This document shows positions 25,208-34,302 of a stretch of DNA of 50,714 bases, one piece after another. Position 1 is the stretch's first letter, and the number at the start of each line of letters is the position of its first letter. Both the position numbers and the translations under genes were made by a program. Location of the stretch: assembly GCA_025059875.1 (NCBI GenBank), contig JANXCT010000010.1, forward strand, positions 1-50,714, in the 5' to 3' direction. The notes under the pieces are model-generated. The model had not been told where the DNA came from. It saw only the letters and a list, made by a program, of their open reading frames with translations, and did no database searches. The stretch is from Candidatus Kapaibacterium sp. Its GTDB lineage: Bacteria; Bacteroidota; Ignavibacteria; Kapaibacteriales; HRBIN21.

Positions 25208-28200
25208 TCAGAAGCGCAGCAGGAAGCCCAGATTGACCGATCGGGGAAGACGGTAGTTGAGCTGTCGAGCCACCGTATCCCGCACCCACCGGAGATAGCT
25301 CTGGTACTTCTCTTCTTGCGTCACGACCCCGTCCCGATTGAAATCGGCATCCGGAGAGTAAAGACGCCGACCAAAGCTGTCGTACTGTGCTGGACTGATG
25401 GTCTCGGGACGGTTTGGATCTGCGTCTCGATACCAGTTCGTCGCGCTGAAATCCCCTAACTGCCGGTTGAGGCTCTCTCCGTCGTAGTCAGGACTGCCGG
25501 TACGCTCGTAGACGGCAATCGGGTGGGTGGTGTTGAGTAGGTTGAAGACATCGATGTACAGCTCCAACGTGGCGCTGCGGAAAGCCTCTCCAAAGAGAGA
25601 ACCAAGAGGAATTGCTCGCTGCAGCCGTAAGTCCACAGTCCAGTCCGACGGCTGCCGTGCACCATTGTACTCACCCACCTGATTCCCCTGGCGATCCCGC
25701 TTCGTGTAGGGAGTCCCAGTGGCAAACACCCCCGTAAAGTTCAGCGTCGTATTCTCAAAGGGTCGTAGCCCAGCAATGGATGGGCCCTCACCTTCACGGA
25801 GGAAGAAGGAGAGCGAGAAGTTCAGCACATGGCGACGGTCGTAGTCAAGGTAGTACTCGGTCAATGGGAAGGTCTTCGTGCCCGTGTAGGGGTCTTCGCC
25901 TGCCAGGATGGTTTGCCAGTACTGCGTCGTAGGCCCAGAGGCTGTACCACGAGCGTAGGAGAGGGTATAGTTGATGTCAAATCCGACGTTCCCCACCGGA
26001 CGGCGCCGGAGTCGGACCTCCAGCCCTCGAACGTTCCCGTACTCAGCAACGGTGTACTCCGAGTACGGATCTGGCAGAGTCGGGACATAGCGAAGCCCTA
26101 CCTGGTTGTAGATGTCCTTGTAGAAGGCCGTCACGTCTACTGCGAAGTCCTCCGTCAGTGCATGTGCATAGGAAACCTGGTACTGATTGCTCCGCTGCGT
26201 TCCCAGGTTGGGGTTGCCGAGGATTTGGTTCCCGCGGAGGCGGAAGGTATTCAGAGCGTCATACAGGAACGTCGGCTGAGGCATCTGCTGGAAGATACCG
26301 TAAGCGACCGAGAACGTGGAGCGCTCCGTGATTGGATAGTTCACAGAGACTCGAGGACTCAGATTCAGCTTTGCCTTTGCTGGGGCGAAGTATGCCTGGT
26401 CCTGAATTGGGATGAAGCGCTGGCTCTCGGTACGATACTTCGCGTTCGGCTGGAAGTAATCCAGTCGGAGCCCCACATTCAGGATCATTCCTCGGTAGGA
26501 GAACTGGTCCTGGATATAGGCAGCCACCGTGTAGGGCTTGTACGGTTTGCTCGTTAGCTCCCACACCTGTTGATTCTCAGCGTAGATGTTGCCACCCCAG
26601 CGGTCGGTGTAGACGTCAAAGAATGCGTTCCCATCCCACGGCAAGCTGTTGTAGTGGTGGTGGAGTGTTAGGAATCTAGCTTCAAATCCCGCCTTGAGGA
26701 GGTGCACCACTTCTCCTGCCTCCACTCGGCTAGTGATGTAGCCGTCTACCTGTAGGTACTCTGAGTACCTGAACTCAAAAGCCCGCTCATTCCCGGCAGC
26801 AATGAAGAAGCCCTGCAACCCGTACGGATTGCGGGTGCTCGTAGCGTTGCTACCTCCCTCCACGTATCCAGTCCACGGGTGGCGAATCGGGCGTACAGTG
26901 ATGAGGTACCCATCTTCGCTCACCGTCTGTCCAGTAAGGAGCGTGTAGTGGTCAATGACTTTATCCCCAACCCCTCCCCGCAGCTCCCTCGGCAACAGCT
27001 GGTTACCCTCCACGACATAACGGTCCTGCGGATACCAGAGGCTGAACCCTTCAAAGAAATGGGGACGATCAAAGTAGTTCTTCACCCATCCGCGGCCAGG
27101 CTCGTAGGCTAAGTAGCGGCGCGATACTTCGTTGACGTTCCAAGTATTGGAGACCGTCAGCTCGTAGTACGTAGCCTGCCCCAAGGCGTGGGTGACACGG
27201 GCTAAGACGTTGCCAACGAACTGGTCTATGACCGCACGCTTTGCGAAGTATTCCTGGACACCGTTGGACTCTCCATTCACTATGCCCTCATCCCGAGCGT
27301 ACATCCAGCCGATCGATGGCCGCTCGTAGTCCGTCAACCCAAACATGCCACCCACCAACAGGCTGATGTCTTTCGTGAGGGCGAACTTCAGCCGCGCACT
27401 GAGTGAGCGCATCCACGTCCGATCTTGCGGGAGCTGCCCCCAGGAGTTACCCCAGGGATCCTTCACATCCAGACCCGCATTCCGATATTGGTTGGTCAGA
27501 TACTGTGCGCTTAAGTAGAAGGTCGAACCGCTCAGCAAGGGAATGGGTCCACCAAACGCCAGTTCGTAGTTGTACTCCTTCCGAGGCAGTCGCCGGAGTC
27601 CATTCCTTGCCGAACCGTAGAGGAAGGCAATATCGTCCGTGTAGAAGCGGAAGGTCGCTTCATAACGGTCTGTTCGTCCAGTCTTGGTCACCGTGTTGAC
27701 CACACCTCCCAAGGCATTGCCGTACTCAGCAGCGAAATTGCCCGTTAGTACCTGCACTTCTTCAACTGCCAGATTGGTCACTGTTGGGAAGTAGCGGAAA
27801 CCACCGTTGCCAAAAGCCCCAACGAACTGGTCAGCAATGTCCAGCCCGTCAAGCCGGATCTGGGTCTCAATGGCTCGGCTGCCACGGACAATGAAGCCAT
27901 TTCCTGCGGCCAGCACACCCGGGGTAAGGAGCGCGACTTGTTGGACTGTCTGGCGCGGGATGTTCCGAATCTCTTCAGAGGTGACATTCCGTAGAGTCCC
28001 TATGGCGTACTTCTCCACTAGTGGGGCCTTCGCCTCCACTGTCACCTCCTGTACCCGCACAGCCTCAGGCTCCAACTGTACAGAGATCTCCGTCGTTTGG
28101 TCTGCAGAGATTCGAACCTGTAAGCGCACCTCCCGATAGCCAATGGCGCGTATGACGACAGTATAGGTACCGACGGGCACATTCACAATGCTAAATCGCC

Positions 28201-28372
28201 CATCCGGGCGAGCAAATCCTCCAAGGGTTGTTCCCTCTATCCGGACGGTCGCTCCGGGGATAGGTTTACCCTCTTTGTCCGTTACTCGTCCCGCCAGGAC
28301 GCCATAGATACCCGCCCAGGTCACGCTGAGTGGGATCATGAGTCCAACTGTCCACAGCACAAGGCGCCGCAT
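25208..28372 (-). CDS. TonB-dependent receptor with carboxypeptidase-regulatory-like domain
   Basis: A 1054-residue outer-membrane receptor. Residues 1-20 form the signal peptide; 23-100 form the regulatory-like beta-sandwich (GRVTDKEGKPIPGATVRI, GRFSIVNVPVGTYTV); the plug follows at about 110-235 (VQEVTVEAKAP, LLTPGVLA, VRGSRAIETQIRLDG, EVQVLTGNFAAEYGNALGGVVNTVTK); and the barrel fills the rest, ending in LGFLLRF with terminal Phe. No separate TonB box is obvious, and no SusD-like partner is adjacent. Ligand unknown. The gene is 57 bp downstream of a BNR-type exoprotein gene and 72 bp upstream of the 1270-residue exoprotein gene. This order (receptor, large exoprotein, PorV-like barrel) suggests a functional unit, perhaps export or surface assembly rather than nutrient uptake. 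Confidence 0.94.
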   Translation of the reverse strand: MRRLVLWTVGLMIPLSVTWAGIYGVLAGRVTDKEGKPIPGATVRIEGTTLGGFARPDGRFSIVNVPVGTYTVVIRAIGYREVRLQVRISADQTTEISVQLEPEAVRVQEVTVEAKAPLVEKYAIGTLRNVTSEEIRNIPRQTVQQVALLTPGVLAAGNGFIVRGSRAIETQIRLDGLDIADQFVGAFGNGGFRYFPTVTNLAVEEVQVLTGNFAAEYGNALGGVVNTVTKTGRTDRYEATFRFYTDDIAFLYGSARNGLRRLPRKEYNYELAFGGPIPLLSGSTFYLSAQYLTNQYRNAGLDVKDPWGNSWGQLPQDRTWMRSLSARLKFALTKDISLLVGGMFGLTDYERPSIGWMYARDEGIVNGESNGVQEYFAKRAVIDQFVGNVLARVTHALGQATYYELTVSNTWNVNEVSRRYLAYEPGRGWVKNYFDRPHFFEGFSLWYPQDRYVVEGNQLLPRELRGGVGDKVIDHYTLLTGQTVSEDGYLITVRPIRHPWTGYVEGGSNATSTRNPYGLQGFFIAAGNERAFEFRYSEYLQVDGYITSRVEAGEVVHLLKAGFEARFLTLHHHYNSLPWDGNAFFDVYTDRWGGNIYAENQQVWELTSKPYKPYTVAAYIQDQFSYRGMILNVGLRLDYFQPNAKYRTESQRFIPIQDQAYFAPAKAKLNLSPRVSVNYPITERSTFSVAYGIFQQMPQPTFLYDALNTFRLRGNQILGNPNLGTQRSNQYQVSYAHALTEDFAVDVTAFYKDIYNQVGLRYVPTLPDPYSEYTVAEYGNVRGLEVRLRRRPVGNVGFDINYTLSYARGTASGPTTQYWQTILAGEDPYTGTKTFPLTEYYLDYDRRHVLNFSLSFFLREGEGPSIAGLRPFENTTLNFTGVFATGTPYTKRDRQGNQVGEYNGARQPSDWTVDLRLQRAIPLGSLFGEAFRSATLELYIDVFNLLNTTHPIAVYERTGSPDYDGESLNRQLGDFSATNWYRDADPNRPETISPAQYDSFGRRLYSPDADFNRDGVVTQEEKYQSYLRWVRDTVARQLNYRLPRSVNLGFLLRF

Positions 28373-28424
28373 TCCACCCCCACGCTCTGTGAGACTTGAC
28401 TATGGGTCGCAATCTGTGGCTCGG

Positions 28425-28432
28425 CAAATTTA
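28425..28432 (-). promoter_or_regulatory. Candidate -7 box TAAATTTG for the TonB-receptor gene
   Basis: On the minus strand the octamer matches TAnnTTTG and begins at the last bases of the upstream exoprotein gene, 53 bp before the receptor ATG (28372). It suggests an internal promoter for receptor, exoprotein and PorV-like genes. Confidence 0.4.
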
Positions 28433-30394
28433 CCGGACCACAACTAGCTGCCGAACAACCGAGCCACTCGAATGGTGCAGCCGAAGGTAGTAGACCCCAG
28501 AAGGCAACTCGGCTGCGTCGAGCAAGAAGGAGTAGGGCTTGTTCGCCTCTGCCCATCCCTCGTACAGAGTCTTCACTCGGCTACCTACCGGACTGCAGAG
28601 CTCCAGCGAGAGCCATCCAGAGGACGAGGGGATGAGCTGAATGTGTCCTGCTTTCACTATTGGGTTCGGGTAGACCCGGAACTGAACGCCACCGCTGTGC
28701 GCTTCTTCATTCACGCCTGTTGGGAGGGCATATGTCATAACGTAGATGTCATCTGCCTGCCCTGACTGCCACCGGGCCCCCTGCACGAACGACCCGGGAA
28801 CGCCCCCCGCTTGGTAGGCAATGACAGCATACCCTACTGGGCCACCCCGAGGAGCTGTCGGGAAGCTACAATCAACCCCATTGGGAGTGAGATTTACCGG
28901 TGGGGACCACGTGGTGTCGTTCAGTTTCGTAGTCAAGTAGATGTGTCCATAGCCGTAGACAGCTGTAGGCTCGTCTTCCGGAGCTATCGTATCCCCTTCG
29001 TTTGGAGCCGACATGACAGCATAAAGTCGACCCTGATCGTCTATGCCAAGTTTCAGGCGATCAACGTAGCCGCTTGCGATTGTGTGACGTACCTGTACTA
29101 CTTGCCCGCCCCGCCCTACGACCGGTGGGGGAAGCGGGACCAGAACTCCCTGGGTTGCTCCCTCAAATCCATACACCCCCATGGGATATGCCCCTGCTAC
29201 CCTCAAAGAGTCATAGTAGACCGTGTCTTCGATGACTTGCGCACCTAACCGCCTTACAACATGCCGCCCCTTTAGGAAATAGGCTGCTAGCGTTGCTAGC
29301 GCATGCCATCTGCCCCGATCGTCAACAAGGAAGCTGTAGTTGTCAACACCCGGGATTGTATCTGTGTGGAAGACAGTCACCCGAATCGTCGTGTCACCTG
29401 CGGTCGTATCTATGGTGCTCTCTTCGTATCTAGCAAACTGGAACTGTCCTGCCGCTAAGGGAACTGGTGGTGACCACGTGGCACCATTATCCGCAGAGAG
29501 CCGGAGGATGATTGTCGGCCCCGTCTCTAAAGGTACTGAAAGATAGGCAACGAGTAGTCGCCCACCGCCGGCTTCAATAATGTAGTGGTCCGCCCCCTGG
29601 ATTGCTGGTGGGGCTTCGCCCCCTGAGAGGAAGACTTCGTCGCTCCATGTCCTACCTTGGTCAGTGGAGCGCCGGTAGGCGACTTGCCCAGCGTTGTTGC
29701 CGGCATTGTACGTGTAGACAACGTGCAGTGTCCCCTCTGCTGTGCTCGTCAGATATGGCCATAAACTTCCAGCCGGCCCTACATCAGTGACGGACCAGCT
29801 TTCATCGAGGGGGCCTTGGTTTCGCACGAACCTGAGCGGTGTATGAGACATAAAGGCTACCGCTCCTCCGGGTAATGCTGCTGCTGCCGGCCAACCCGTT
29901 CGCACTGCCTCGATTCGAGTCCAACCCCGCTGGGTTGGGATAACGCTGGGATTCTCCGGATTGCTAAGATCAACCGCTGCGTAGTACGTTCCCCGATCCC
30001 GGAAGCCACTATCAGGCTGGTCAGAGGATGCCATCCAGACGAGCTGCAGGACGTTCTCTGGACCGTACCAGACCATGCGGTTCTTGATGAGGAAATTTGT
30101 CTGCCAGTCGTACGTAGTGTTAGCAATTCTGACACCCGGAAGATTCTGGAGGGACCGTGCTGGCAGGCGGCGGAGTAAGGTTGCGCGCCGCTCGGCGACG
30201 AGCTCCATCCTCTGACCATTCAGAGGTATCGCCCGGGGCTCTTTCAGGGGATATAGCGGTATCCCCGACGGAATACGGAGGAGCTGAACGTCTGTTTTCG
30301 TGCTGTGAACTGCTACAGACCCTTCTGCCGAAGGTGTACCCATCAGCCAGATAGCAGCACCCATTGCAACCAAGGCACAGAAAGCTGGCTTCAT
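28430..30394 (-). CDS. BNR/sialidase-type propeller exoprotein with type IX sorting domain
   Basis: The 654 residues begin with a signal peptide (1-24) and contain Asp-box repeats typical of BNR propellers: STDQGRTWSDEVF and SADNGATWSPPV, plus related TTKLNDTTWSPPVNL. These repeats occur in sialidases and in many non-enzymatic surface proteins; no sialidase catalytic Arg triad or Tyr/Glu motif was identified, so activity is not claimed. The C-terminal 83 residues (from about 572) are a clear type A sorting domain: FRVYPNPIVKAGHIQL, LCSPVGSRVKTLYEG, LDAAELPSGVYYLRLHHSSG and RQLVVVR. The protein is therefore predicted to be exported by a type IX system and attached to or released from the surface. 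It is the first gene of the minus-strand surface block, and a near-match -7 box (TATATTAG) lies about 50 bp upstream. Confidence 0.85.
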   Translation of the reverse strand: MKPAFCALVAMGAAIWLMGTPSAEGSVAVHSTKTDVQLLRIPSGIPLYPLKEPRAIPLNGQRMELVAERRATLLRRLPARSLQNLPGVRIANTTYDWQTNFLIKNRMVWYGPENVLQLVWMASSDQPDSGFRDRGTYYAAVDLSNPENPSVIPTQRGWTRIEAVRTGWPAAAALPGGAVAFMSHTPLRFVRNQGPLDESWSVTDVGPAGSLWPYLTSTAEGTLHVVYTYNAGNNAGQVAYRRSTDQGRTWSDEVFLSGGEAPPAIQGADHYIIEAGGGRLLVAYLSVPLETGPTIILRLSADNGATWSPPVPLAAGQFQFARYEESTIDTTAGDTTIRVTVFHTDTIPGVDNYSFLVDDRGRWHALATLAAYFLKGRHVVRRLGAQVIEDTVYYDSLRVAGAYPMGVYGFEGATQGVLVPLPPPVVGRGGQVVQVRHTIASGYVDRLKLGIDDQGRLYAVMSAPNEGDTIAPEDEPTAVYGYGHIYLTTKLNDTTWSPPVNLTPNGVDCSFPTAPRGGPVGYAVIAYQAGGVPGSFVQGARWQSGQADDIYVMTYALPTGVNEEAHSGGVQFRVYPNPIVKAGHIQLIPSSSGWLSLELCSPVGSRVKTLYEGWAEANKPYSFLLDAAELPSGVYYLRLHHSSGSVVRQLVVVR

Positions 30395-31180
30395 TAGCTA
30401 CACCCCTAGACCGAGTCCAACAACTGCCGCTTGCTTGCTGTGCTAATATAACAAGTCCGGTACACCCATTGCACTGCCTAAAGCTCACCAGCGCCTTAGC
30501 ACTGAGGCTCACCGTTGCATTCCTCCGGCCATCACGACCAAACCGCCGCACCCCACCCAGGGCAACGGTCGAAAACCAAGGCCGCACTCCCACAGCCACT
30601 GAGGACACGATCTCCCAGAAGCAACGCCTGTACTTAACTGCCCGAGCTTCCCTCACCCACCGCATGCAGAAACTCCTGGCACCCGTGCACCCGCGACCGA
30701 TTATCCCCCTCCCCTGGAGTGGCCACTACGACCGAGCATGGTGTCAGCGAGGGTCTCAACAGCAACACTCCTACAAGAGCAGACATAGCACCTTCCGTCT
30801 ACCCATCCCTGTGATCGCAAGCTATTCCGCATCACTTGGCACAGTCAGCTCGAAGCCTCTAGTATCGCACGCTGTCTCCACGGGCTCGGCCAATCCACAT
30901 TAACTAACGGTCCACCGACGCAGGTGGCAAGCCCCTCTTCAGGTACCATGCAGGGGTACTGGCAAGCCCACGAGCAACAGCAGAGTAGCTTCCTAACAGG
31001 CTATGCCAAGCCAACTTAGGACTATCGGGGCATCCCTCTAGGAGCGGAGACTTTGGGGCGATTTGCCTGCTATAGACTGGTCTCCCGACCAAGGGTGGAG
31101 CAGCCCCGTTGTTTGACCCCTTCAACCAGCCCGTTCGTCATCCCGTTCTGCGGCTCCAGACGTGCAGCCCTGCTACAGTG
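30395..31180. other. Intergenic stretch with no supportable gene
   Basis: In these 786 bp, frames of up to 179 codons exist (30364-30903 plus; 30904-31125 minus), but their products are rich in Ser, Pro, Arg and His with no domain or conserved-looking motif. The promoter of the BNR exoprotein is probably in the first 60 bp. I see no tRNA or other RNA signature. Like 11007-11837, it may be a remnant of a decayed gene or hold an unrecognised RNA. Confidence 0.4.
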
Positions 31181-32443
31181 TCATGCCGAGGCCTTCCACA
31201 CGCAGCGCCCCCCAATCCAGACCTCGGCTACGTGGTTGACACCGAAGTGGTAGACCATCTCCCGAACGTCTTGGAGCCGCAACACGAGGAAATCAGCGTA
31301 CTTGCCGACCTCCAGGCTCCCCAGAAGGTGCGAACGTTCTAACGCGGCAGCCCCATTGAGCGTTGCTGCCACAAGGGCTTCCTCTGGCAGCATTCCCATG
31401 CACTGGCACGCCAAGGAGAGCACTACCTGCATGTTCTCGCAGAAGCATGAGCCCGGGTTGCAGTCAGTGGCTAGAGCAACGGGTACACCTGCCGCAATCA
31501 GCCTCCGTGCAGGTGCATATGGGAGCCGCAATGTGTATGCTGTCCCAGGCAGTAGAACGGCGATGGTCCCAGCACTTCGGAGAGCGGCGATGCCCGCATC
31601 GGAGACATGGAGCAGATGGTCAGCCGAGACAGCGCCTACCCGCGCAGCCAGTTCTGCAGCCCCAACGGGTGCCAGCTCATCAGCATGGAGGCGTGGACGC
31701 AGGCCGTAGTCCTGCGCCGTTCGTAGGATGCGCTCTGCCTCTTGCGGGGTGAAGTACCCTTCGTCCACGAAGACATCACAGTACTCCGCTAATCCCTCTG
31801 CTGCAACCGCAGGGAGCATCTCCTGGCAGATTAGCTCTATGTACTTGGAGCGACAGTTGCGGTACTCCGGTGGGAAAGCATGAGCTCCCATGAAGGTCGG
31901 CACAATTCGAAGGGGGAGCTCTTGCGCCAAGCGGCGAATTACGCGGAGGAGCTTCAGCTCGTCGGCTGTCGTCAGCCCATAACCGCTCTTGATCTCTGCA
32001 GTCGTCGTGCCATGCTGGAGTGCGCTCCAGAGGAGTGCCGAAGCTTGGCGGAACAATTCCTCCTCGCCAGTGGCGCGGACAGTACGCACTGTCGTCATGA
32101 TACCGCCGCCCGCTGCGGCAATTTCAGCGTACGTCGCTCCCCGCAGCCGCTGGGAATACTCCTCGACCCGAGAACCAGAGAAGACCATATGCGTGTGAGC
32201 ATCGACGAAGCCAGGAATGACGACTCGCCCCCCGACGTCCCACTCTGCTTCCCACTGGAGGAGCCCAGTAGACCTAAGCGAGTACGCCTCCGTCTTGGGC
32301 CCAACCCAAAGGATACGCTCCTCCACCACCATAGCGGCATCGTGCACGATCCCCAGTTCCTGCATGGCCTCCCCTACCTTGACCCGTGCGCCCTCTGCCC
32401 GGACGGTGACCAGTTGTCCAATGTTGGTCACCAAGAGCGCCAT
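31181..32443 (-). CDS. hutI: Imidazolonepropionase
   Basis: Hydrolyses imidazolone-5-propionate to N-formimino-L-glutamate, the third step of histidine catabolism; a metal-dependent amidohydrolase in the cytoplasm. The metal motif HTH is at residues 83-85 in IPGFVDAHTHMVFSGSR, a hallmark of HutI; other family blocks are SGYGLTTADELKLLRVI, FMGAHAFPPEY, HADELAPVGAAELAA, SADHLLH, and the metal Asp in ATDCNPGSC. The 420 residues are normal. Its ATG overlaps the stop of manC by one base (TGATG), so it is translated from the same mRNA as the SDR and ManC genes; this company is odd for a histidine-pathway enzyme. hutH is 18 kb away; hutU and the final step are not in the window. Confidence 0.95.
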   Translation of the reverse strand: MALLVTNIGQLVTVRAEGARVKVGEAMQELGIVHDAAMVVEERILWVGPKTEAYSLRSTGLLQWEAEWDVGGRVVIPGFVDAHTHMVFSGSRVEEYSQRLRGATYAEIAAAGGGIMTTVRTVRATGEEELFRQASALLWSALQHGTTTAEIKSGYGLTTADELKLLRVIRRLAQELPLRIVPTFMGAHAFPPEYRNCRSKYIELICQEMLPAVAAEGLAEYCDVFVDEGYFTPQEAERILRTAQDYGLRPRLHADELAPVGAAELAARVGAVSADHLLHVSDAGIAALRSAGTIAVLLPGTAYTLRLPYAPARRLIAAGVPVALATDCNPGSCFCENMQVVLSLACQCMGMLPEEALVAATLNGAAALERSHLLGSLEVGKYADFLVLRLQDVREMVYHFGVNHVAEVWIGGRCVWKASA

Positions 32444-33561
32444 CAGAGCAGCGCCTCGTATCCCTGCTGCCGTAGGTAATTGACAAGCTGCCGCACCTGC
32501 TGGACATGCGATTTGGCGCAGCAGAGCACGGCATCGTCCGTGAGCACGACGACGCTATCACGCAGCCCCAAGAGCGTCACCAGGGGCTGCGGCTGTGTTC
32601 GGGCATCCACCACGATACAGCCCTGCGACTCCAAGAGGATGACGTCGCCGTTGACGACATTCCCATGGGCATCTGGCTGCAGGACCCGCTCCAACGCGTC
32701 CCACGCACCGACATCGTCCCACCGGAACGTAGCGCGAACAGTTGCAATCCGCTCCGCTCGCTCCGCAATCGCGTAGTCAACCGAGATATCCGGCAGCTCA
32801 GCGAAGACAGCCCCCAGCCCTGGATAGGCCCCCTCAACCGGCTGCCCCCACACCGAGCGGACTACCTGTCGAAGACCTTCCCAGTGCTGCCAGAACTGAG
32901 GTGCATAGATACGGAACGAGTGCAACAGCACATCCAGCCGCCAGAAGAACATCCCGCTGTTCCACAGGAACGAGCCGCTCTGGACGAACTCCTCTGCCAC
33001 CTCTCGGCTGGGTTTCTCTCGGAAGCGCCGGGCGCTGTAGACCGAGATTCCTTCAGCATCCTCTAGCAGCGCATCCACTTCTATGTAGCCGTATCCCGTC
33101 TCCGGTCGTGTCGGCGGAATACCAATCGTTACGAGCTCTCTTCCCTGCCCAGCCCGGGCGAGCGCTTTCCTCAGACACCGTTGAAACTCCTCCACAGGCT
33201 CCACGAGATGGTCCGACGGAAAGGCTGCCACGACGACAGGGGCACCCTCTCCGAAGCGCTCTGCAACGACGGCTGCAGCCAAGAGTATACAGGCGGCCGT
33301 ATTGCGTCGCATCGGCTCTGCAATGACGTTTGCTGGCGGAATCTGCGGCAGGGCGCGCCGTAGGAGGCTCTGCAGCGGAGCGGAGGTTAGAACATAGACG
33401 TTCTCCAGCGGGAGGACTCCCCGGAGGCGTTCCACAGTCTCTTCCACCAGCATCCGCCCTGACGGAGTCAAGCGTAGGAGCTGCTTCGGGCGCTGCTGCC
33501 GGCTCAAAGGCCAGAACCGCTCCCCGCTGCCCCCAGCCATGATGACAGCAACGGCCTCCAT
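32443..33561 (-). CDS. manC: Mannose-1-phosphate guanylyltransferase
   Basis: Makes GDP-mannose from mannose-1-phosphate and GTP for surface polysaccharides. The 372-residue protein has the intact signature AGGSGERFWPLSRQQRPKQLL at the N-terminus, EPMRRNTAACI, FPSDHLVEP, RFREKPSREVAEEF, FLWNSGMFFW and FRWDDVGAWDALE. It lacks the C-terminal isomerase domain of bifunctional ManC/ManA proteins. I chose the ATG at 33561, which has a GAGGG sequence 6 bp upstream, over a GTG at 33573 that overlaps the SDR stop. The gene is joined to the SDR gene upstream and to hutI downstream (one-base overlap). A second, signature-degenerate paralogue lies at 19108-20190. Confidence 0.95.
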   Translation of the reverse strand: MEAVAVIMAGGSGERFWPLSRQQRPKQLLRLTPSGRMLVEETVERLRGVLPLENVYVLTSAPLQSLLRRALPQIPPANVIAEPMRRNTAACILLAAAVVAERFGEGAPVVVAAFPSDHLVEPVEEFQRCLRKALARAGQGRELVTIGIPPTRPETGYGYIEVDALLEDAEGISVYSARRFREKPSREVAEEFVQSGSFLWNSGMFFWRLDVLLHSFRIYAPQFWQHWEGLRQVVRSVWGQPVEGAYPGLGAVFAELPDISVDYAIAERAERIATVRATFRWDDVGAWDALERVLQPDAHGNVVNGDVILLESQGCIVVDARTQPQPLVTLLGLRDSVVVLTDDAVLCCAKSHVQQVRQLVNYLRQQGYEALL

Positions 33562-33569
33562 CGCTACCC

Positions 33570-34268
33570 TCACGCTGGGATTCCGCCGTACATAGGAATA
33601 ACCGCGCCCGTGATGGCTCGCCCCTCTTCGGAGCAGAGCATGAAGATTGCGGCAGCAAACTCCTCAAGGGAAAGCCACCGCTCCTCCTCCCCGCCACGAG
33701 CCCACTCCAAGTTCGCCGGTGTGCGCAGGATAGAAGGAACTACAACGTTAGCCCGTACGCCGTACGGACGCCCCTCTTCAGCAGCAGCCTGCGTCAGAGC
33801 AATGACAGCGGCCTTGGCAGCAGCGTATGCAGCCTTCCGCTCTTCCGGACGGAGAGCAGCCTTTGCCGCTACTGTCACGATTGCGCCCTTGGTCTCTCGG
33901 AGTAGCGGGAGGGCGGCTCGGAGTACCAGGAAAGTCGTCGTGACGTTGAGCTGCAGCATCTCTGCGAGCACCTCCGGCGGAGTCTCCTCCAGCAGCATCC
34001 CAGCCCGAATGCCTCCAACTAAATGCACCACCGCATGGACCGGACGTGGTGCCGCAGAGAAGTAGGCCTCGACGGCCTCCTGCTGAGCCAGGTCCCCAAT
34101 GGCAATGCTCAAGCGCTGTTGAAGTCCTGTGGGGAGGGTTTGGCGGAGTCGCTCGACACCTTCCGGAGTGTGACAATGGGCATGGACAGACCATCCCCGC
34201 TCCAGGAAGTGCGCCGTCACTTGCTGTCCAGCGTTCCCACTTGCACCAGTGATGAGCACCGTCGGCAT
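33570..34268 (-). CDS. Short-chain dehydrogenase/reductase lacking the usual catalytic serine
   Basis: A 232-residue Rossmann-fold oxidoreductase with the nucleotide motif TGASGNAG (7-14), HLVGG (82-86), LNVTTTF (107-113) and the YxxxK pair Tyr148/Lys152 in AAYAAAKAAV. The position normally occupied by catalytic Ser is Ala (TVAAKAALRPEE, residues 132-143). The pattern xxAAKAAL followed by YxxxKxAV is also found in dihydropteridine-reductase-like SDRs, which lack the serine, so a pteridine-type role is possible but only inferred. The acidic or basic residue deciding NADH versus NADPH is not clear. It starts 34 bp after the subtilase stop and its end abuts manC, so the four genes are probably co-transcribed. 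Substrate unknown. Confidence 0.88.
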   Translation of the reverse strand: MPTVLITGASGNAGQQVTAHFLERGWSVHAHCHTPEGVERLRQTLPTGLQQRLSIAIGDLAQQEAVEAYFSAAPRPVHAVVHLVGGIRAGMLLEETPPEVLAEMLQLNVTTTFLVLRAALPLLRETKGAIVTVAAKAALRPEERKAAYAAAKAAVIALTQAAAEEGRPYGVRANVVVPSILRTPANLEWARGGEEERWLSLEEFAAAIFMLCSEEGRAITGAVIPMYGGIPA

Positions 34269-34302
34269 CGGAGTTCTCCCACCCGTTGCACACGCATTCG
34301 CG

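Noticed and set aside
30364-30903. Plus-strand open frame of 179 codons
   Set aside because: Begins inside the divergent exoprotein gene and has a random-like Ser/Pro/Arg/His-rich product.
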